A stretch of 64,000 nucleotides of DNA, taken from assembly GCF_000243215.1 (NCBI RefSeq), contig NZ_JH594596.1, positions 1,989,094 to 2,053,093 of the forward strand. The letters are read 5' to 3'. How positions within the stretch are numbered: the stretch's first letter is position 1; every line of letters begins with the position of its first letter. The stretch comes from Odoribacter laneus YIT 12061 (GTDB lineage: Bacteria > Bacteroidota > Bacteroidia > Bacteroidales > Marinifilaceae). The notes under the pieces were generated by a model. The model was not told the origin of the DNA. It saw nothing but the letters and a program-made list of their open reading frames with translations, and made no database searches. Positions 8,433 to 18,300 of this stretch are shown piece after piece. A program made the position numbers and the translations under genes.

Positions 8433-10580
8433 TCATTGTCCGAAAACTTCCCGGAACACAAGGGGAGCAACGTCAATAATATTCCCCTCCGGAGCCGATG
8501 CATAGACCTTATTTTTAAGAGTCCAGGGTTCTTCGAACGCATACCAATCGATATCCTCTGTTTCCTCTCCGGCTAAACGCTTCTCCAGTAAATCGAAATA
8601 AGCCTTCCAACGCGGATAGTAAAAATCCTTCAAAAGGCCGGCCCATTCCCGGTGGGAGTAATCTCTCAAACCACCCTTATCGGCAGCCTGACGGTTTCCC
8701 CAAGTCGTAATCTGTACTCGGGCATTCCATTCATAAAGTCTTTTTTCCTCCTCAGTCTCCCCCTTTGCTTTTGCCCTCTCTAACCAGGTTCCCAACCGAA
8801 ATTCCGGCCGGGTAGCCAAAAGAGTGTCCTGCCAAAGAATCAATTGTAAAAATTCCCGGCTCAAATTCCGGAAAGCAGTTTCATCCTTGAGCCGATATGC
8901 TTCAGTAATCTTTTTTTGTAAAACATTTCCTTTGTCTGCAAGAGCCTGACGCATAATATCCGTCAAATCGTATTCAAAATTATTGTTTCCTTTATATTGC
9001 TCACTCACTTCCAGAAAAAGTGCTGCTACCTTTTTCGATTCTTCAGGAGCATAATATAACTCCGAAGTTCCCCAGGAAGAAGCTCCGGAAATCTCTTCTG
9101 CCGGCCGGGCACAGAAAACCGACTCGGTAGTCCCCTCCTGCACGACAGGACAATTATACGCAGCTTTCCCTAAAATCTGCCAGGCCTGCTGTAAACGGGG
9201 ATCATCCTTCCCATAACGGGCCTTTACATAACCCTTCAGCCATTCCTCTTTTGTAAAAGGAATTTTCCGCCATGGCAATTCCAAGAGCAGTTCGTACATC
9301 ACCGGATTATTTTCAATCCCTTCCATCGTCTTTCCCACCCCCCTTAAAGAAGCTCCATTCGGATGCTGAACAGCAGCATAAAAACCATTTATGACGCGAT
9401 CCATCCGACCGTACATTCCGACATTTCCGCCGAAATTTAACAACATACAATAAAGCCAATCCTGTCCTTCAAATCCCTTTTCCCTATACCAGACGGACTC
9501 TTTATCTCCCCACATCGGCCGGTTTTCACTGGACAAATCCAATATCAGGACATTCCCCGGCTGTAAAGCAGTAATCATCTCGTGACGGGGATTGGCCTGC
9601 CAGGCTTGCATGACCCATACCGCCTCCGGATTAGCCGTTTTCATCGCCTGCAATACCGATTGAGCTGCCGCAGCCAGATCGATTCCCTGTACATTTCCCC
9701 CTTCATGAAAAGGATCCATTCCATAAAATTTTGCTTTCCCGAACCGCTTTTCCATCTCCATATAATACAAACCCGCTATTCGCTTGAAAGCAGGGTTTTC
9801 GGGATACAAAAAAGCAGGACGCTGATAACCGCACCACAAGCCCGGATCTTTCACTTCTATCCCTAACTTTTCAGAAGCATTATGAGGCAACATACCGGCA
9901 TATCCGGGAAATACCGGCTCAATTCCATACTCCCTCATCCGATTCAGAATACGATGTTGCAATTGCATTTGTCGCTCATACCAACTTTCCGGATTGGGCC
10001 CACCCCAACCTTCCAGATTATTCATATGCCACCAAGCCAAAAAACCCGGTCCGGCAATAAATTGCCCGATCTCTTCTGCTGTATAGCCCAACTGCTGTAA
10101 TACATTATGCCATACGACTTCCATGCCCGTCAACGCCAAAGCCATATTTATCCCATGCATAGCCATCCAGTCCAATTCCCGCTCCCATCTTTCCCAGTCC
10201 CAAAAAGCCATTGAGTAAGAATAAGTACAATAATTGAAATCATAACGGTATTTTAAACTCGCTTCCCGCCTTTCTTTTTCTTTTACCGGAGGTAAGACAG
10301 CCGGCAATTTCGCCTGCATGCCATTCCAGCTAAGGTGAATCCCCGCGTAATATTTTAAATACCAGTTAATACCGGTAGCAATACTGACGTAGTTATTCCC
10401 CCTTACAACCACTTTTTCTCCGGCCTGATCCAACTCAAAAAAGTCCGGTTCTCCCTCGCTTAATTCGATCTTAAATTTCTGCGAAGCCCCTGGGTCTATC
10501 CGTTCCAGTAATTCATAGACCGGAGAAGATTTCGCCGACAAACAGATAAGCATACATAAGCCCAAACAAATCCTTTTCAT
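8433..10580 (-). CDS. Alpha-N-acetylglucosaminidase, GH89 (NAGLU family)
   Basis: This exported enzyme (signal peptide ~1-18) has the GH89 layout: a small N-terminal domain, a TIM barrel with 'WDWERWERELDWMAMHGINMAL' split over residues 127-146, and an all-helical C-terminal domain. Candidate catalytic acids by family comparison are E293 ('MDPFHEGG') and E420 ('TMEGIENNPV'), with 'LNFGGNVGMYG' between them as in human NAGLU. The family removes terminal alpha-linked GlcNAc, e.g. from heparan sulfate or mucin O-glycans. The next gene on the same strand, 71 bp upstream, encodes an HGSNAT-like acetyltransferase, so the two are probably co-transcribed. Confidence 0.92.
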   Translation of the reverse strand: MKRICLGLCMLICLSAKSSPVYELLERIDPGASQKFKIELSEGEPDFFELDQAGEKVVVRGNNYVSIATGINWYLKYYAGIHLSWNGMQAKLPAVLPPVKEKERREASLKYRYDFNYCTYSYSMAFWDWERWERELDWMAMHGINMALALTGMEVVWHNVLQQLGYTAEEIGQFIAGPGFLAWWHMNNLEGWGGPNPESWYERQMQLQHRILNRMREYGIEPVFPGYAGMLPHNASEKLGIEVKDPGLWCGYQRPAFLYPENPAFKRIAGLYYMEMEKRFGKAKFYGMDPFHEGGNVQGIDLAAAAQSVLQAMKTANPEAVWVMQAWQANPRHEMITALQPGNVLILDLSSENRPMWGDKESVWYREKGFEGQDWLYCMLLNFGGNVGMYGRMDRVINGFYAAVQHPNGASLRGVGKTMEGIENNPVMYELLLELPWRKIPFTKEEWLKGYVKARYGKDDPRLQQAWQILGKAAYNCPVVQEGTTESVFCARPAEEISGASSWGTSELYYAPEESKKVAALFLEVSEQYKGNNNFEYDLTDIMRQALADKGNVLQKKITEAYRLKDETAFRNLSREFLQLILWQDTLLATRPEFRLGTWLERAKAKGETEEEKRLYEWNARVQITTWGNRQAADKGGLRDYSHREWAGLLKDFYYPRWKAYFDLLEKRLAGEETEDIDWYAFEEPWTLKNKVYASAPEGNIIDVAPLVFREVFGQ

Positions 10581-10651
10581 TTCCCTAATCTTCTTAGATA
10601 TTTATTTTTCAGTTTTCCTTTTTCCGCAGGATTCTATACCCTTTGTAAATT

Positions 10652-11800
10652 TTAAATCTTTATATAAATATGTCTTTTGTATAAAATATAAGCAAAGCCC
10701 CAATTCAACATTACGTAGAGCAAAGCATACACTAAGGAAGCAAAATAAGCTTCTAACCAAGATGCCAAAACAACAGTATAAATCTTATCTTGAAACGTAT
10801 ACGCCAAAACAATAGCAACGATTTCTGACCATACATATATAAACAAGGGATTTACGCCGAAAACCTCAAAAAAACGACAGCCTCTTTTATATCCCTTTAC
10901 ATCAATCCAATAAATAAGTAAAGCAAAGAGAAGAGAAGCTGCCCCACAGGAAATCAGTACATAAGTCGGACTCCATATTCTTTTATTTACAGGACAAGCA
11001 TAACTCCATAAATAACCGGCAAATAAAAGGATGGTCCCAAAAATAAAAAGCTGACGTATCCGGATCTCGTTTTCTTTTACTTCTCCCAACATTCTCCCCA
11101 TACAAACCCCGAATAATACATGTGCGAAACAGGGTAAAGTACTCAACAATCCCTCCGGATCAAATGCCATGCCGGCGCCGGACGATGCCCCACCTCCATA
11201 CAAATGCCTTACGCCCAACACAGCCCGGTCGACAACCGATAGGATATTATGCTCCGAACGGATAAACCCCTCTCCTACCACTAAAATCACAAAATACCCC
11301 ACTAAAATCATAACTGCCGTAAACAATTGATAACGTGGTCTTATTCCTAAGCAAAGGATAGCTCCCCCCAAATAAGCAAGCGCTAATCTTTGTAATACCC
11401 CCAATATCCGAATATCAGCTACCGGAAAAATATTTTGCGTAAATCGCTCCCAAAAAGTAAATTCACCATTCCCCATACTCATAAAAGTCCCAAACCACAA
11501 AGCAAACCAATTGATCCCTAAACCGATTAAAAAGATAAGAACCGCCCTCCTGAAAATCTTTGCAACCGCTCCCCGAGAGAAAAGAGAATTATATCTTCGT
11601 AAAGAAAAATACATAGAGATACCCATGATAAACATGAAAAAAGGAAACACCAGATCAGTAGGAGTCAAACCGTTCCAGGAAGCATGACACAAAGGAGCAT
11701 ACACTGCCGACCAGGACCCCGGATCGTTCACCAAAATCATACCTGCAATCGTAATTCCCCTAAAAACATCTAATGCCAATAAACGATTTTCTGTTTTCAT
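10652..11800 (-). CDS. HGSNAT-like membrane acetyltransferase (DUF5009/DUF1624-related)
   Basis: A 382-aa polytopic membrane protein with about 10-11 hydrophobic segments. The N-terminal signature 'LDVFRGITIAGMILVN' and 'HASWNGLTPTDLVFPFF' (His39) closely matches the active-site region of human heparan-alpha-glucosaminide N-acetyltransferase, whose His is acetylated during transmembrane acetyl transfer. It is upstream of the GH89 gene in the same orientation. By analogy with the lysosome, it could acetylate terminal glucosamine so that GH89 can release GlcNAc. It could equally modify a cell-wall or surface amino sugar. The family call is firm; the substrate is inferred. Confidence 0.85.
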   Translation of the reverse strand: MKTENRLLALDVFRGITIAGMILVNDPGSWSAVYAPLCHASWNGLTPTDLVFPFFMFIMGISMYFSLRRYNSLFSRGAVAKIFRRAVLIFLIGLGINWFALWFGTFMSMGNGEFTFWERFTQNIFPVADIRILGVLQRLALAYLGGAILCLGIRPRYQLFTAVMILVGYFVILVVGEGFIRSEHNILSVVDRAVLGVRHLYGGGASSGAGMAFDPEGLLSTLPCFAHVLFGVCMGRMLGEVKENEIRIRQLFIFGTILLFAGYLWSYACPVNKRIWSPTYVLISCGAASLLFALLIYWIDVKGYKRGCRFFEVFGVNPLFIYVWSEIVAIVLAYTFQDKIYTVVLASWLEAYFASLVYALLYVMLNWGFAYILYKRHIYIKI

Positions 11801-12240
11801 ATTCCTATTTTCTCAAAGTTAATCTAGCTCATCAGTACTCCCCCGGATAGTCAGACTGATGTTTCTCACGAAAGCTCTCTATTCCAGCCGAAACAGGATA
11901 AACAGCTCTACTTAAGCATAAATAATCCCGCACCAAATATTACTTAACTTTCCGGACTTTTTAAATTATCAGCACCCCCACTCCTCTTGTCACCTTGAAC
12001 CTTTTACACCTTCAGACTTCCTCATCTTTTAAACTTCTTCATCTATTTAAATCTGCCCTTTTAAGAAAGATTCCCTGTCTGCAAATCACAAAAATGTTCA
12101 ATATTATACAAATAAACACAAAAAAGAGAAATTTAACGCAAAATAATAAATTAAAAACACAATCTTCTTTTCTTTTTTGGATATTTCCAGATTTTGATTT
12201 TCCTTTGCAACATCAATTCAATCCGTAAGAAAGATTGTTT
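11801..12240. other. Intergenic stretch before the SAM riboswitch
   Basis: This 440-bp divergent region separates the HGSNAT-like gene (minus) from the riboswitch-controlled operon (plus). It is AT-rich, and the only long open frame (11995-12228) has low-complexity Leu/Phe/Lys composition and looks like chance. I could not place a confident TAnnTTTG promoter for the riboswitch transcript. Confidence 0.5.
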
Positions 12241-12346
12241 GAATTATAAAGAGGAGTTGAGAGACGGGCTCTGTGAAACTCCGACAACCTCAGTGATACT
12301 GAAAGGTGCCAAAACCCGTCCTGAAAAAATCAGGAATTATAATTTA
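12241..12346 (+). promoter_or_regulatory. SAM riboswitch, SAM-I (S-box) clan
   Basis: Recognised by the S-box core 'CCGACAACC' (12281-12289) and 'AAAGGTGCCAAAACCC' (12302-12317). P1 pairs AATTATA (12242-12248) with TATAATT (12338-12344). P2 pairs GGAGTT (12253-12258) with AACTCC (12277-12282). P3 is CAGT/ACTG at 12291-12301. The P2 loop GACGGG (12263-12268) can form the pseudoknot with CCCGTC (12315-12320). P4 is a short CCTGA/TCAGG hairpin ending at 12334. It lies upstream of homocysteine and methionine genes, as expected for SAM feedback. No terminator follows P1 directly; a candidate terminator lies at 12521-12544. Confidence 0.9.
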
Positions 12347-12358
12347 AACCTGTAGAAG

Positions 12359-12460
12359 ATGAGCGCAGACAAGAATTACTTCAGCATTTCAAAGATTTTC
12401 GAAAAATTTAAATTCATTTTTCTTCACGACTTATCCATGTATATGCGCTGCATGCGCTGA
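12359..12460 (+). CDS. Candidate 33-aa small ORF between riboswitch and homocysteine gene
   Basis: An ATG 13 nt after the riboswitch opens 33 codons ending in 'SMYMRCMRC' and TGA. Four of its last seven sense codons specify Met or Cys (M, C, M, C), and another Met lies just before. That would suit a leader peptide sensing sulfur amino acids, with a terminator-like hairpin 60 nt downstream. This may be chance: the ribosome binding site is weak and there is no homologue to compare. Confidence 0.3.
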   Translation: MSADKNYFSISKIFEKFKFIFLHDLSMYMRCMR

Positions 12461-12520
12461 TTTTATTTTCTCCCCGCTACAAAACGGCTCTCCCGGAGCT
12501 ATATGAGAAGACCTTTACGA

Positions 12521-12544
12521 AAAACGGAAGGGAGTTTCTGTTTT
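12521..12544 (+). terminator. Terminator-like hairpin in the methionine operon leader
   Basis: AAAACGGAA (12521-12529) pairs with TTCTGTTTT (12536-12544), leaving a 6-nt loop. The 3' arm supplies a T-rich end. It is 177 nt past the riboswitch aptamer and 57 nt before the first gene, so it could be the expression platform. Confidence 0.4.
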
Positions 12545-12601
12545 CTTACAGGTATTTTCAAGGTAAAATTTATTATTTGAACTTATAATAGCAATATCAT
12601 C

Positions 12602-13753
12602 ATGGCTAAATCGTATACAGAAATCAATGAAAAAATTAAAAATGGCAAAGCCGTGGTATTAACGGCAGAAGAAGTTTCTGAATTATCCAAATCCCTGTCG
12701 CCGAAAGAAATAGCAGCGAAAGTAGATATCGTCACTACCGGTACATTCGGAGCGATGTGTTCTTCCGGAGCTTTTATCAATTTCGGACACGCCAATCCTC
12801 CCATCCGTATGGAAAAAATAGAACTGAACGGCGTAAGGGTCAGCGGAGGTCTGGCAGCTGTCGACACCTATATCGGAGCCACCGATTGTAATCCGGAACA
12901 TCCGGCTTACGGAGGGGCCCATCTGATTCAGGAATTGATCGAAGGCAAAGACATCACCCTGGAAGCCTGGGGTAAGGGTACGGATTGTTACCCTCGCAAA
13001 CACATAAAAACGATCATTAATCGGGAAACGATCAACGAAGCTATTTTATATAATCCCCGGAATGCCTATCAGAATTACAATGTCGCCACCAATACGACCG
13101 ATCAAATTAAATACACCTATATGGGCACCCTGCTTCCCCGCATGAGGAATGCTTCTTACAGCACGGCCGGAGAGCTTTCACCTCTGCTCAACGACCCGGA
13201 ATGCCGTACAATCGGATTGGGTACCCGTATTTTCCTGTGTGGAACGGAAGGCTATGTCACCTGGAACGGCACTCAGTTTCATTCTACTAAGGAAACAAAC
13301 TCCTATGGAATCCCGACAAGCAATGCCCGTACGATTGCTGTGATCGGGGACCTGAAAAATATGAGCCCGGATTTTTTACGGGCTGCTTACTATGAAAAAT
13401 ACGGTGTAAGTATGTTCGTAGGCATCGGCATTCCTATTCCTGTCCTGGACGAGGATATGGCACGGCGGGTATCCATCCGGAACGAACAAATCGAAACGAC
13501 AGTCGTCGACTACGGAAAGGAAAATCAAATTTTAGGTAAAACCAATTACGCAGCTCTGCACAGTGGGGAAATCGAAATCAACGGACATAAAATCAGGACA
13601 GCCCCGGTCGCCAGCTTGGCAAAAGCCCGTGAAATAGCCGGCATCTTAAAAAACTGGATACAACAGGGCCAATTCCTGCTTACAGAGCCCATCCGGCCGA
13701 TGCCTACCGGCACAAGCCTGAAAACACTGCAAGAAATCAAAAAAGAGGAATAA
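12602..13753 (+). CDS. Homocysteine biosynthesis protein, DUF39 (HcyBio) family
   Basis: At 383 aa it is a full-length DUF39 domain without the C-terminal CBS pair seen in the Methanosarcina homologue MA1821. Family-typical stretches include 'GTFGAMCSSGAFINFGH' near residue 50 and 'GTEGYVTWNGTQFH'. In anaerobes, DUF39 proteins with a NIL/ferredoxin partner are implicated in making homocysteine from aspartate semialdehyde and sulfide without O-acyl-homoserine. It is the first gene behind the SAM riboswitch, and the NIL-ferredoxin gene follows after 58 bp. The start ATG is the first in frame. A metabolic role upstream of MetH is strongly supported by the cluster. Confidence 0.92.
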   Translation: MAKSYTEINEKIKNGKAVVLTAEEVSELSKSLSPKEIAAKVDIVTTGTFGAMCSSGAFINFGHANPPIRMEKIELNGVRVSGGLAAVDTYIGATDCNPEHPAYGGAHLIQELIEGKDITLEAWGKGTDCYPRKHIKTIINRETINEAILYNPRNAYQNYNVATNTTDQIKYTYMGTLLPRMRNASYSTAGELSPLLNDPECRTIGLGTRIFLCGTEGYVTWNGTQFHSTKETNSYGIPTSNARTIAVIGDLKNMSPDFLRAAYYEKYGVSMFVGIGIPIPVLDEDMARRVSIRNEQIETTVVDYGKENQILGKTNYAALHSGEIEINGHKIRTAPVASLAKAREIAGILKNWIQQGQFLLTEPIRPMPTGTSLKTLQEIKKEE

Positions 13754-13811
13754 GCCGCTGAAATTTAAAGCAGAGAGTAGAATTAACCGTTAAATTGTAA
13801 TTGTTTAAACC

Positions 13812-14228
13812 ATGATAAAAAAATTAGTATTATCTTTTCCGGTCGATGCCACCGACAGATCATTGACGTATGATCTGGTCAAATTATACGATATCCGCAT
13901 CAATATTTTAAAAGCCGAAATAGAAGCCGGAAAATCCGGAAAGCTTTTGGTAGAACTAGAGGCTGACGAAACACAATTGGAAAAGGGAATAGCTTATCTC
14001 GGGGGAAACGGAGTCAGCGTAAGCCCGCTCTCCAGTAAAATATCCTACGACGAAGCCCGTTGTATCCAATGCGGAAATTGTGCTTCCGCCTGTTTTTCGC
14101 ACGCTCTGACGATAGGGGCTCCGGATTGGTTGCTAAAATTCAACCCGGAAAAATGTATCGTATGTAAACTTTGCTTGAAATCCTGTCCGCTGAAATTATT
14201 TCGGATAGAATTTGCCGAAGGTATTTAA
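13812..14228 (+). CDS. NIL-domain 2[4Fe-4S] ferredoxin protein (MA1822-like)
   Basis: The 138 aa comprise an N-terminal NIL ligand-binding domain (~1-75) and a C-terminal ferredoxin domain (~78-130). The ferredoxin part has two CxxCxxCxxxC clusters: 'CIQCGNCASAC' and 'CIVCKLCLKSC'. This architecture is the known partner of DUF39 in anaerobic homocysteine synthesis, where it probably supplies electrons or handles sulfur for the reductive step. It is co-directional with the DUF39 gene upstream and the UPF0280 gene downstream. Confidence 0.9.
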   Translation: MIKKLVLSFPVDATDRSLTYDLVKLYDIRINILKAEIEAGKSGKLLVELEADETQLEKGIAYLGGNGVSVSPLSSKISYDEARCIQCGNCASACFSHALTIGAPDWLLKFNPEKCIVCKLCLKSCPLKLFRIEFAEGI

Positions 14229-14387
14229 TGCCCAGAGGTAACCCCAAAAGGGAAATATCTGTAAATAGCTTATAGTTAAAAAGGAAAAAGAATCCGGAAA
14301 ATAAAAGAGGAAGAGGAAAAATCAAAAACATTTTACTAAAAATTTTATAATTTTAGGAATCCTATTTACCTCAAAAATAAACAAGCT

Positions 14388-15137
14388 ATGGAATATAAAA
14401 TCAGGACATACCGCGAACATTTCAGAGAAGGCCGTTGGACCAACTTTATCGTAAAATGTAAGGACTCTGATCTTTGGATAGGAGTGGATAAAGCTTCTTA
14501 TCAACCTGAAATGCCCCAATTTTGTAATAACTTACTACAGGAATTACGAAAGGCTATGGAAACTTATCTGCACAAAGATCCCTGTTATTTAACTTCTCTG
14601 GTTCCCTATAAGGCAAAACCGGATGCTCCCGAAATTTTTCAAAAAATGTCGGAGGTTTCCCGGCAAACGCATATCGGTCCGATGAGTGCCGTAGCAGGAG
14701 CCGTAGCCGAACACATGGTGCGATCCCTAAAGGGAGAGTTTGGCATAAAAGAAGCCATTGTGGAAAACGGAGGAGATATCTATGCAGATATCATAGAAGA
14801 CATGGACGTTTCGGTCTTTGCAGGCAACTCTCCCCTTTCGGAAAAAGTCGGTTTGCACATTACAGCTTCCCAAGCCCCTTTGGGCATTTGTACTTCTTCC
14901 GGAACGGTGGGACCTTCCCTGAGTTTTGGTAAGGCCGATGCTGTCATGATCATTTGCCAGGACGTATTATTGGCAGACAGTTATGCCACAGCCTTTGCCA
15001 ATTTCGTCAGGAAAGCGGAAGATATCAATCCCGTATTGGAAAGAATCGGTAAAATAAAAGAGATCATTGCCGCCTTATTGATCAAAGACGATAAGATGGG
15101 AGTTATCGGTAAATTTGAACTTAAATTTTTTAATTAA
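14388..15137 (+). CDS. UPF0280 family protein (ApbE-like fold, MA1715-like)
   Basis: At 249 aa it carries the UPF0280 signatures 'GPMSAVAGAVAEHM', 'ENGGDIYADI' and 'GICTSSGTVGPSLSFGKADA'. The fold is related to the FAD-pyrophosphate-dependent flavin transferase ApbE. In Methanosarcina acetivorans the homologue MA1715 is linked to efficient sulfide assimilation together with the DUF39 and NIL-ferredoxin proteins. All three are adjacent here, supporting one pathway. The biochemical role is unresolved. Confidence 0.88.
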   Translation: MEYKIRTYREHFREGRWTNFIVKCKDSDLWIGVDKASYQPEMPQFCNNLLQELRKAMETYLHKDPCYLTSLVPYKAKPDAPEIFQKMSEVSRQTHIGPMSAVAGAVAEHMVRSLKGEFGIKEAIVENGGDIYADIIEDMDVSVFAGNSPLSEKVGLHITASQAPLGICTSSGTVGPSLSFGKADAVMIICQDVLLADSYATAFANFVRKAEDINPVLERIGKIKEIIAALLIKDDKMGVIGKFELKFFN

Positions 15138-15176
15138 ACTGTACGTTGCTCGGAATACAATTTCCCATAGCTTTCC

Positions 15177-15341
15177 ATGCCGGATAAAAAGGATGGGTAT
15201 GCAGGCAGATTCAGTGGATCGCTACAGTATAAATTCGTTTTAGAGTCGGAAGATAGCCAGCATTTGATAACAGAAACATTTTATTTTGAGAAGGCCGGCC
15301 GTCTCCTCCCTGACTTTAGAACATTATATATTTCAAACTAG
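15177..15341 (+). CDS. Candidate 54-aa small protein abutting metH
   Basis: An ATG at 15177 opens 54 codons; its TAG stop (15339-15341) is directly followed by the metH ATG at 15342, so translation could be coupled. Composition is protein-like: a basic start 'MPDKKDGYAGRF', and a later 'TETFYFEKAGRLLPDFRTL'. I recognise no family. It fills most of an otherwise empty 204-bp gap between UPF0280 and metH. It could be a real small protein, the remnant of a lost gene, or chance. Confidence 0.4.
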   Translation: MPDKKDGYAGRFSGSLQYKFVLESEDSQHLITETFYFEKAGRLLPDFRTLYISN

Positions 15342-18300
15342 ATGCTGAAAAATTTATTAGAGGAAAGAATACTTATCCTGGATGGTGCTATGGGCACCGC
15401 TATACAACAATATCAATTGGAAGAAAAGGACTTCAGAGGAGAGGAATTTGTAAACCATCCGGTCAATCTGAAAGGGAATAACGATATTTTATCCCTTACC
15501 CGTCCGGATATTATCAGCCGGATACACCAAAGTTACATTGACGCCGGTGCCGATATTATAGAAACAAATACCTTCAATTCCAATGCAGTATCGCAAGCGG
15601 ATTACCAATGTTCAGCTGATGTTTACCGCCTGAATTATGCAGGAGCACGGCTGGCCCGGGAAGTAGCGGATAAAGCCGGACGGCCCGTATATGTTGCCGG
15701 TAGTATAGGCCCTACTTCCAAAACCCTTTCCCTTTCTCCGGATGTCAACCAACCGGCATTCCGGGCAATCGATTTTGACACATTAGCTGCCACTTATGCA
15801 CAACAAATCAGCGGATTAATCGACGGAGGGGTCGACATTTTATTGGTAGAAACGGTCTTTGACGGTCTGAATGCAAAAGCAGCCCTCTACGCGATCGATA
15901 AAATACAGACAGAAAAAGCAACCCGGTTACCGGTAATGATCTCTGCAACAATCAACGATAAAAGCGGACGCACCCTTACCGGACAATCCTTGGAAGCTTT
16001 GTATACAGCCCTTGCTCATTACCCTTTATTCAGTTTCGGACTGAATTGTTCTTTCGGAGCAAAAGAATTGCTGCCTTTTGTAGAGCAGCTTCACAAGTTC
16101 CTGCCCTGCAACCTGAGTCTTTATCCCAACGCAGGACTTCCGAACGAAATGGGAGAATACGATGAATCCCCCGACTATACGGCAGCTTTTTTAAAGTCAA
16201 TGGCTCAAAAAGGCTGGTTAAATATAGCAGGGGGATGTTGTGGAACCACCCCGGCCCACATCCGGGCAATACGAAAGGCGCTCGAAGGAATCGCCCCCCG
16301 TATTCCCGCCAAGCCTTTTCCCTCATTAGTGGTAAGCGGCCTAGATAACATTGTCGTCGACAAAGCCCTCAGCAATTTTGTCAATGTGGGCGAACGCACA
16401 AACGTAGCCGGTTCCGCCAAATTTGCCAAATTGATACATGCCGACGCCTACGACGAAGCCAGCAACATCGCCCGCAAACAAATCGAAGACGGAGCCTCCA
16501 TCATCGACATCAATATGGACGACGCCATGCTGGATAGTGCCAAAGAAATGGCTACTTTTATCCGGATTATCAGCAATGATCCCGATATTGCCAAAGCAGC
16601 GCTGATGATTGACTCGTCCGACTGGAAGACCCTGCTCGCAGGCCTGAAAAACGCACAAGGGAAATGCATCGTCAATTCTATTAGTTTAAAAGAAGGAGAA
16701 AAAGAATTCCTAAGAAAAGCGGCCGAAATTAAACGGTTAGGAGCAGCCGTCGTCGTAATGGCTTTCGACGAGGAAGGCCAAGCCGTAAGCTACGAACGAA
16801 AAATTGCCATCTGCCAAAGGGCTTTCCAACTACTGACAGAACAAGCCGGTTTTGCTCCCGAAAATATTATTTTCGACGTCAATATTCTGGCAATCGGTAC
16901 AGGAATGGAAGAACACAATAATTATGCCGTCGACTTCATTCGGGCCGTAGCATGGACTAAGAAACACCTTCCCGGCAGTTCTACTTCCGGAGGAGTTTCC
17001 AATCTTTCCTTTTCTTTCCGGGGAAATAACCCAGTGCGGGAAGCCATGCACTCCGTATTCCTCTATCACGCGATTGCCGCCGGCTTGGACATGGCCATTG
17101 TCAATCCTTCTCTCTTACAGGTATATGACGATATTGACCCCCAGCTCCTTCAAGCCGTGGAAGCCGTTGTCCTGAATAAAAATCCGGAAGCGACCGAACA
17201 TCTTATCGAACTGGCAGAAAAAATGAAAGCCCATAAAACGGAGGAAAAAACCATTAAAAATGAAAGCTGGAGGACGCTCTCTCTGGAAGAAAGGCTGATT
17301 TATGCTCTGGTAAAAGGAATAAAAGAATACCTGCCGGAAGATATATCAGCAGCCCTGCAGGCATATGCTTCTCCTGTGGAAATTATAGAAGGTCCGCTGA
17401 TGAAAGGGATGGATAAAGTAGGCCAACTATTCGGAGAAGGAAAAATGTTCCTTCCCCAAGTGGTAAAATCTGCCCGAATCATGAAAGAAGCAGTAGCGAT
17501 ATTACAACCGGCAATAGAACACAGCAACTCCCTGAAGACATCTGATATCCGGAAACACAAAGTAGTTCTCGCCACAGCCAAGGGAGACGTACACGACATC
17601 GGGAAAAATATCGTCCACATTGTGCTCAGTTGTAACAATATGGAAGTGATCGATTTGGGAGTAATGGTCGACAACCACCGGATTCTGGAAGCCGCCCGCC
17701 AATATCAGGCCGATATTATCGGAGTAAGCGGCCTGATTACCCCTTCTTTAGCTGAAATGGAAGATCTGTGCCGTTTGTTGGAACAAGCTCAGCTAAAAAT
17801 ACCTCTCCTTGTGGGAGGAGCCACTACTTCCAGCGTACATACGGCTGTCAAACTAGCTCCCCTTTACTCCTATGGGGTCCTCCACGGCGGAGATGCTTCC
17901 CGGACTGCCGGTCTGATCAAAAGACTTTTGCAACACCCGGAAAATTATTTACAGCAAATAAAAACAGAGCAGGAAAATATACGGCAACTCTATTATAAAG
18001 CCCATACATCTCTCGTATCTTATTCGGAAGCTCAAGCCGCAGCTCCCCAATATGATCCGGAAAGTTATCTTTTGCCTAAGGCATTCGGCGAGCACAACTT
18101 ACGGGCCCGGAAGCTGGATCTTCGCGAACTGGCCGACCGGATAGACTGGACGCCTTTTTTCCATTTCTGGGGATTTAAGGGTAAATTTCCGGAAATTATC
18201 TATACCCATGAAGAAGCCGATCACACCTATCAGGCGGCTTTGGAAACTTTGGGACAGATTATCGCCGGGAATGAATTTGAAGCTTCAGTTCTCGTCAAGT

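Noticed and set aside
8279..8479. 66-aa plus-strand ORF overlapping the GH89 gene end
   Set aside because: It starts in a hairpin arm and overlaps a firm gene on the other strand.
11995..12228. 77-aa ORF before the SAM riboswitch
   Set aside because: Low-complexity Leu/Phe/Lys composition from AT-rich DNA, no ribosome binding site or family.
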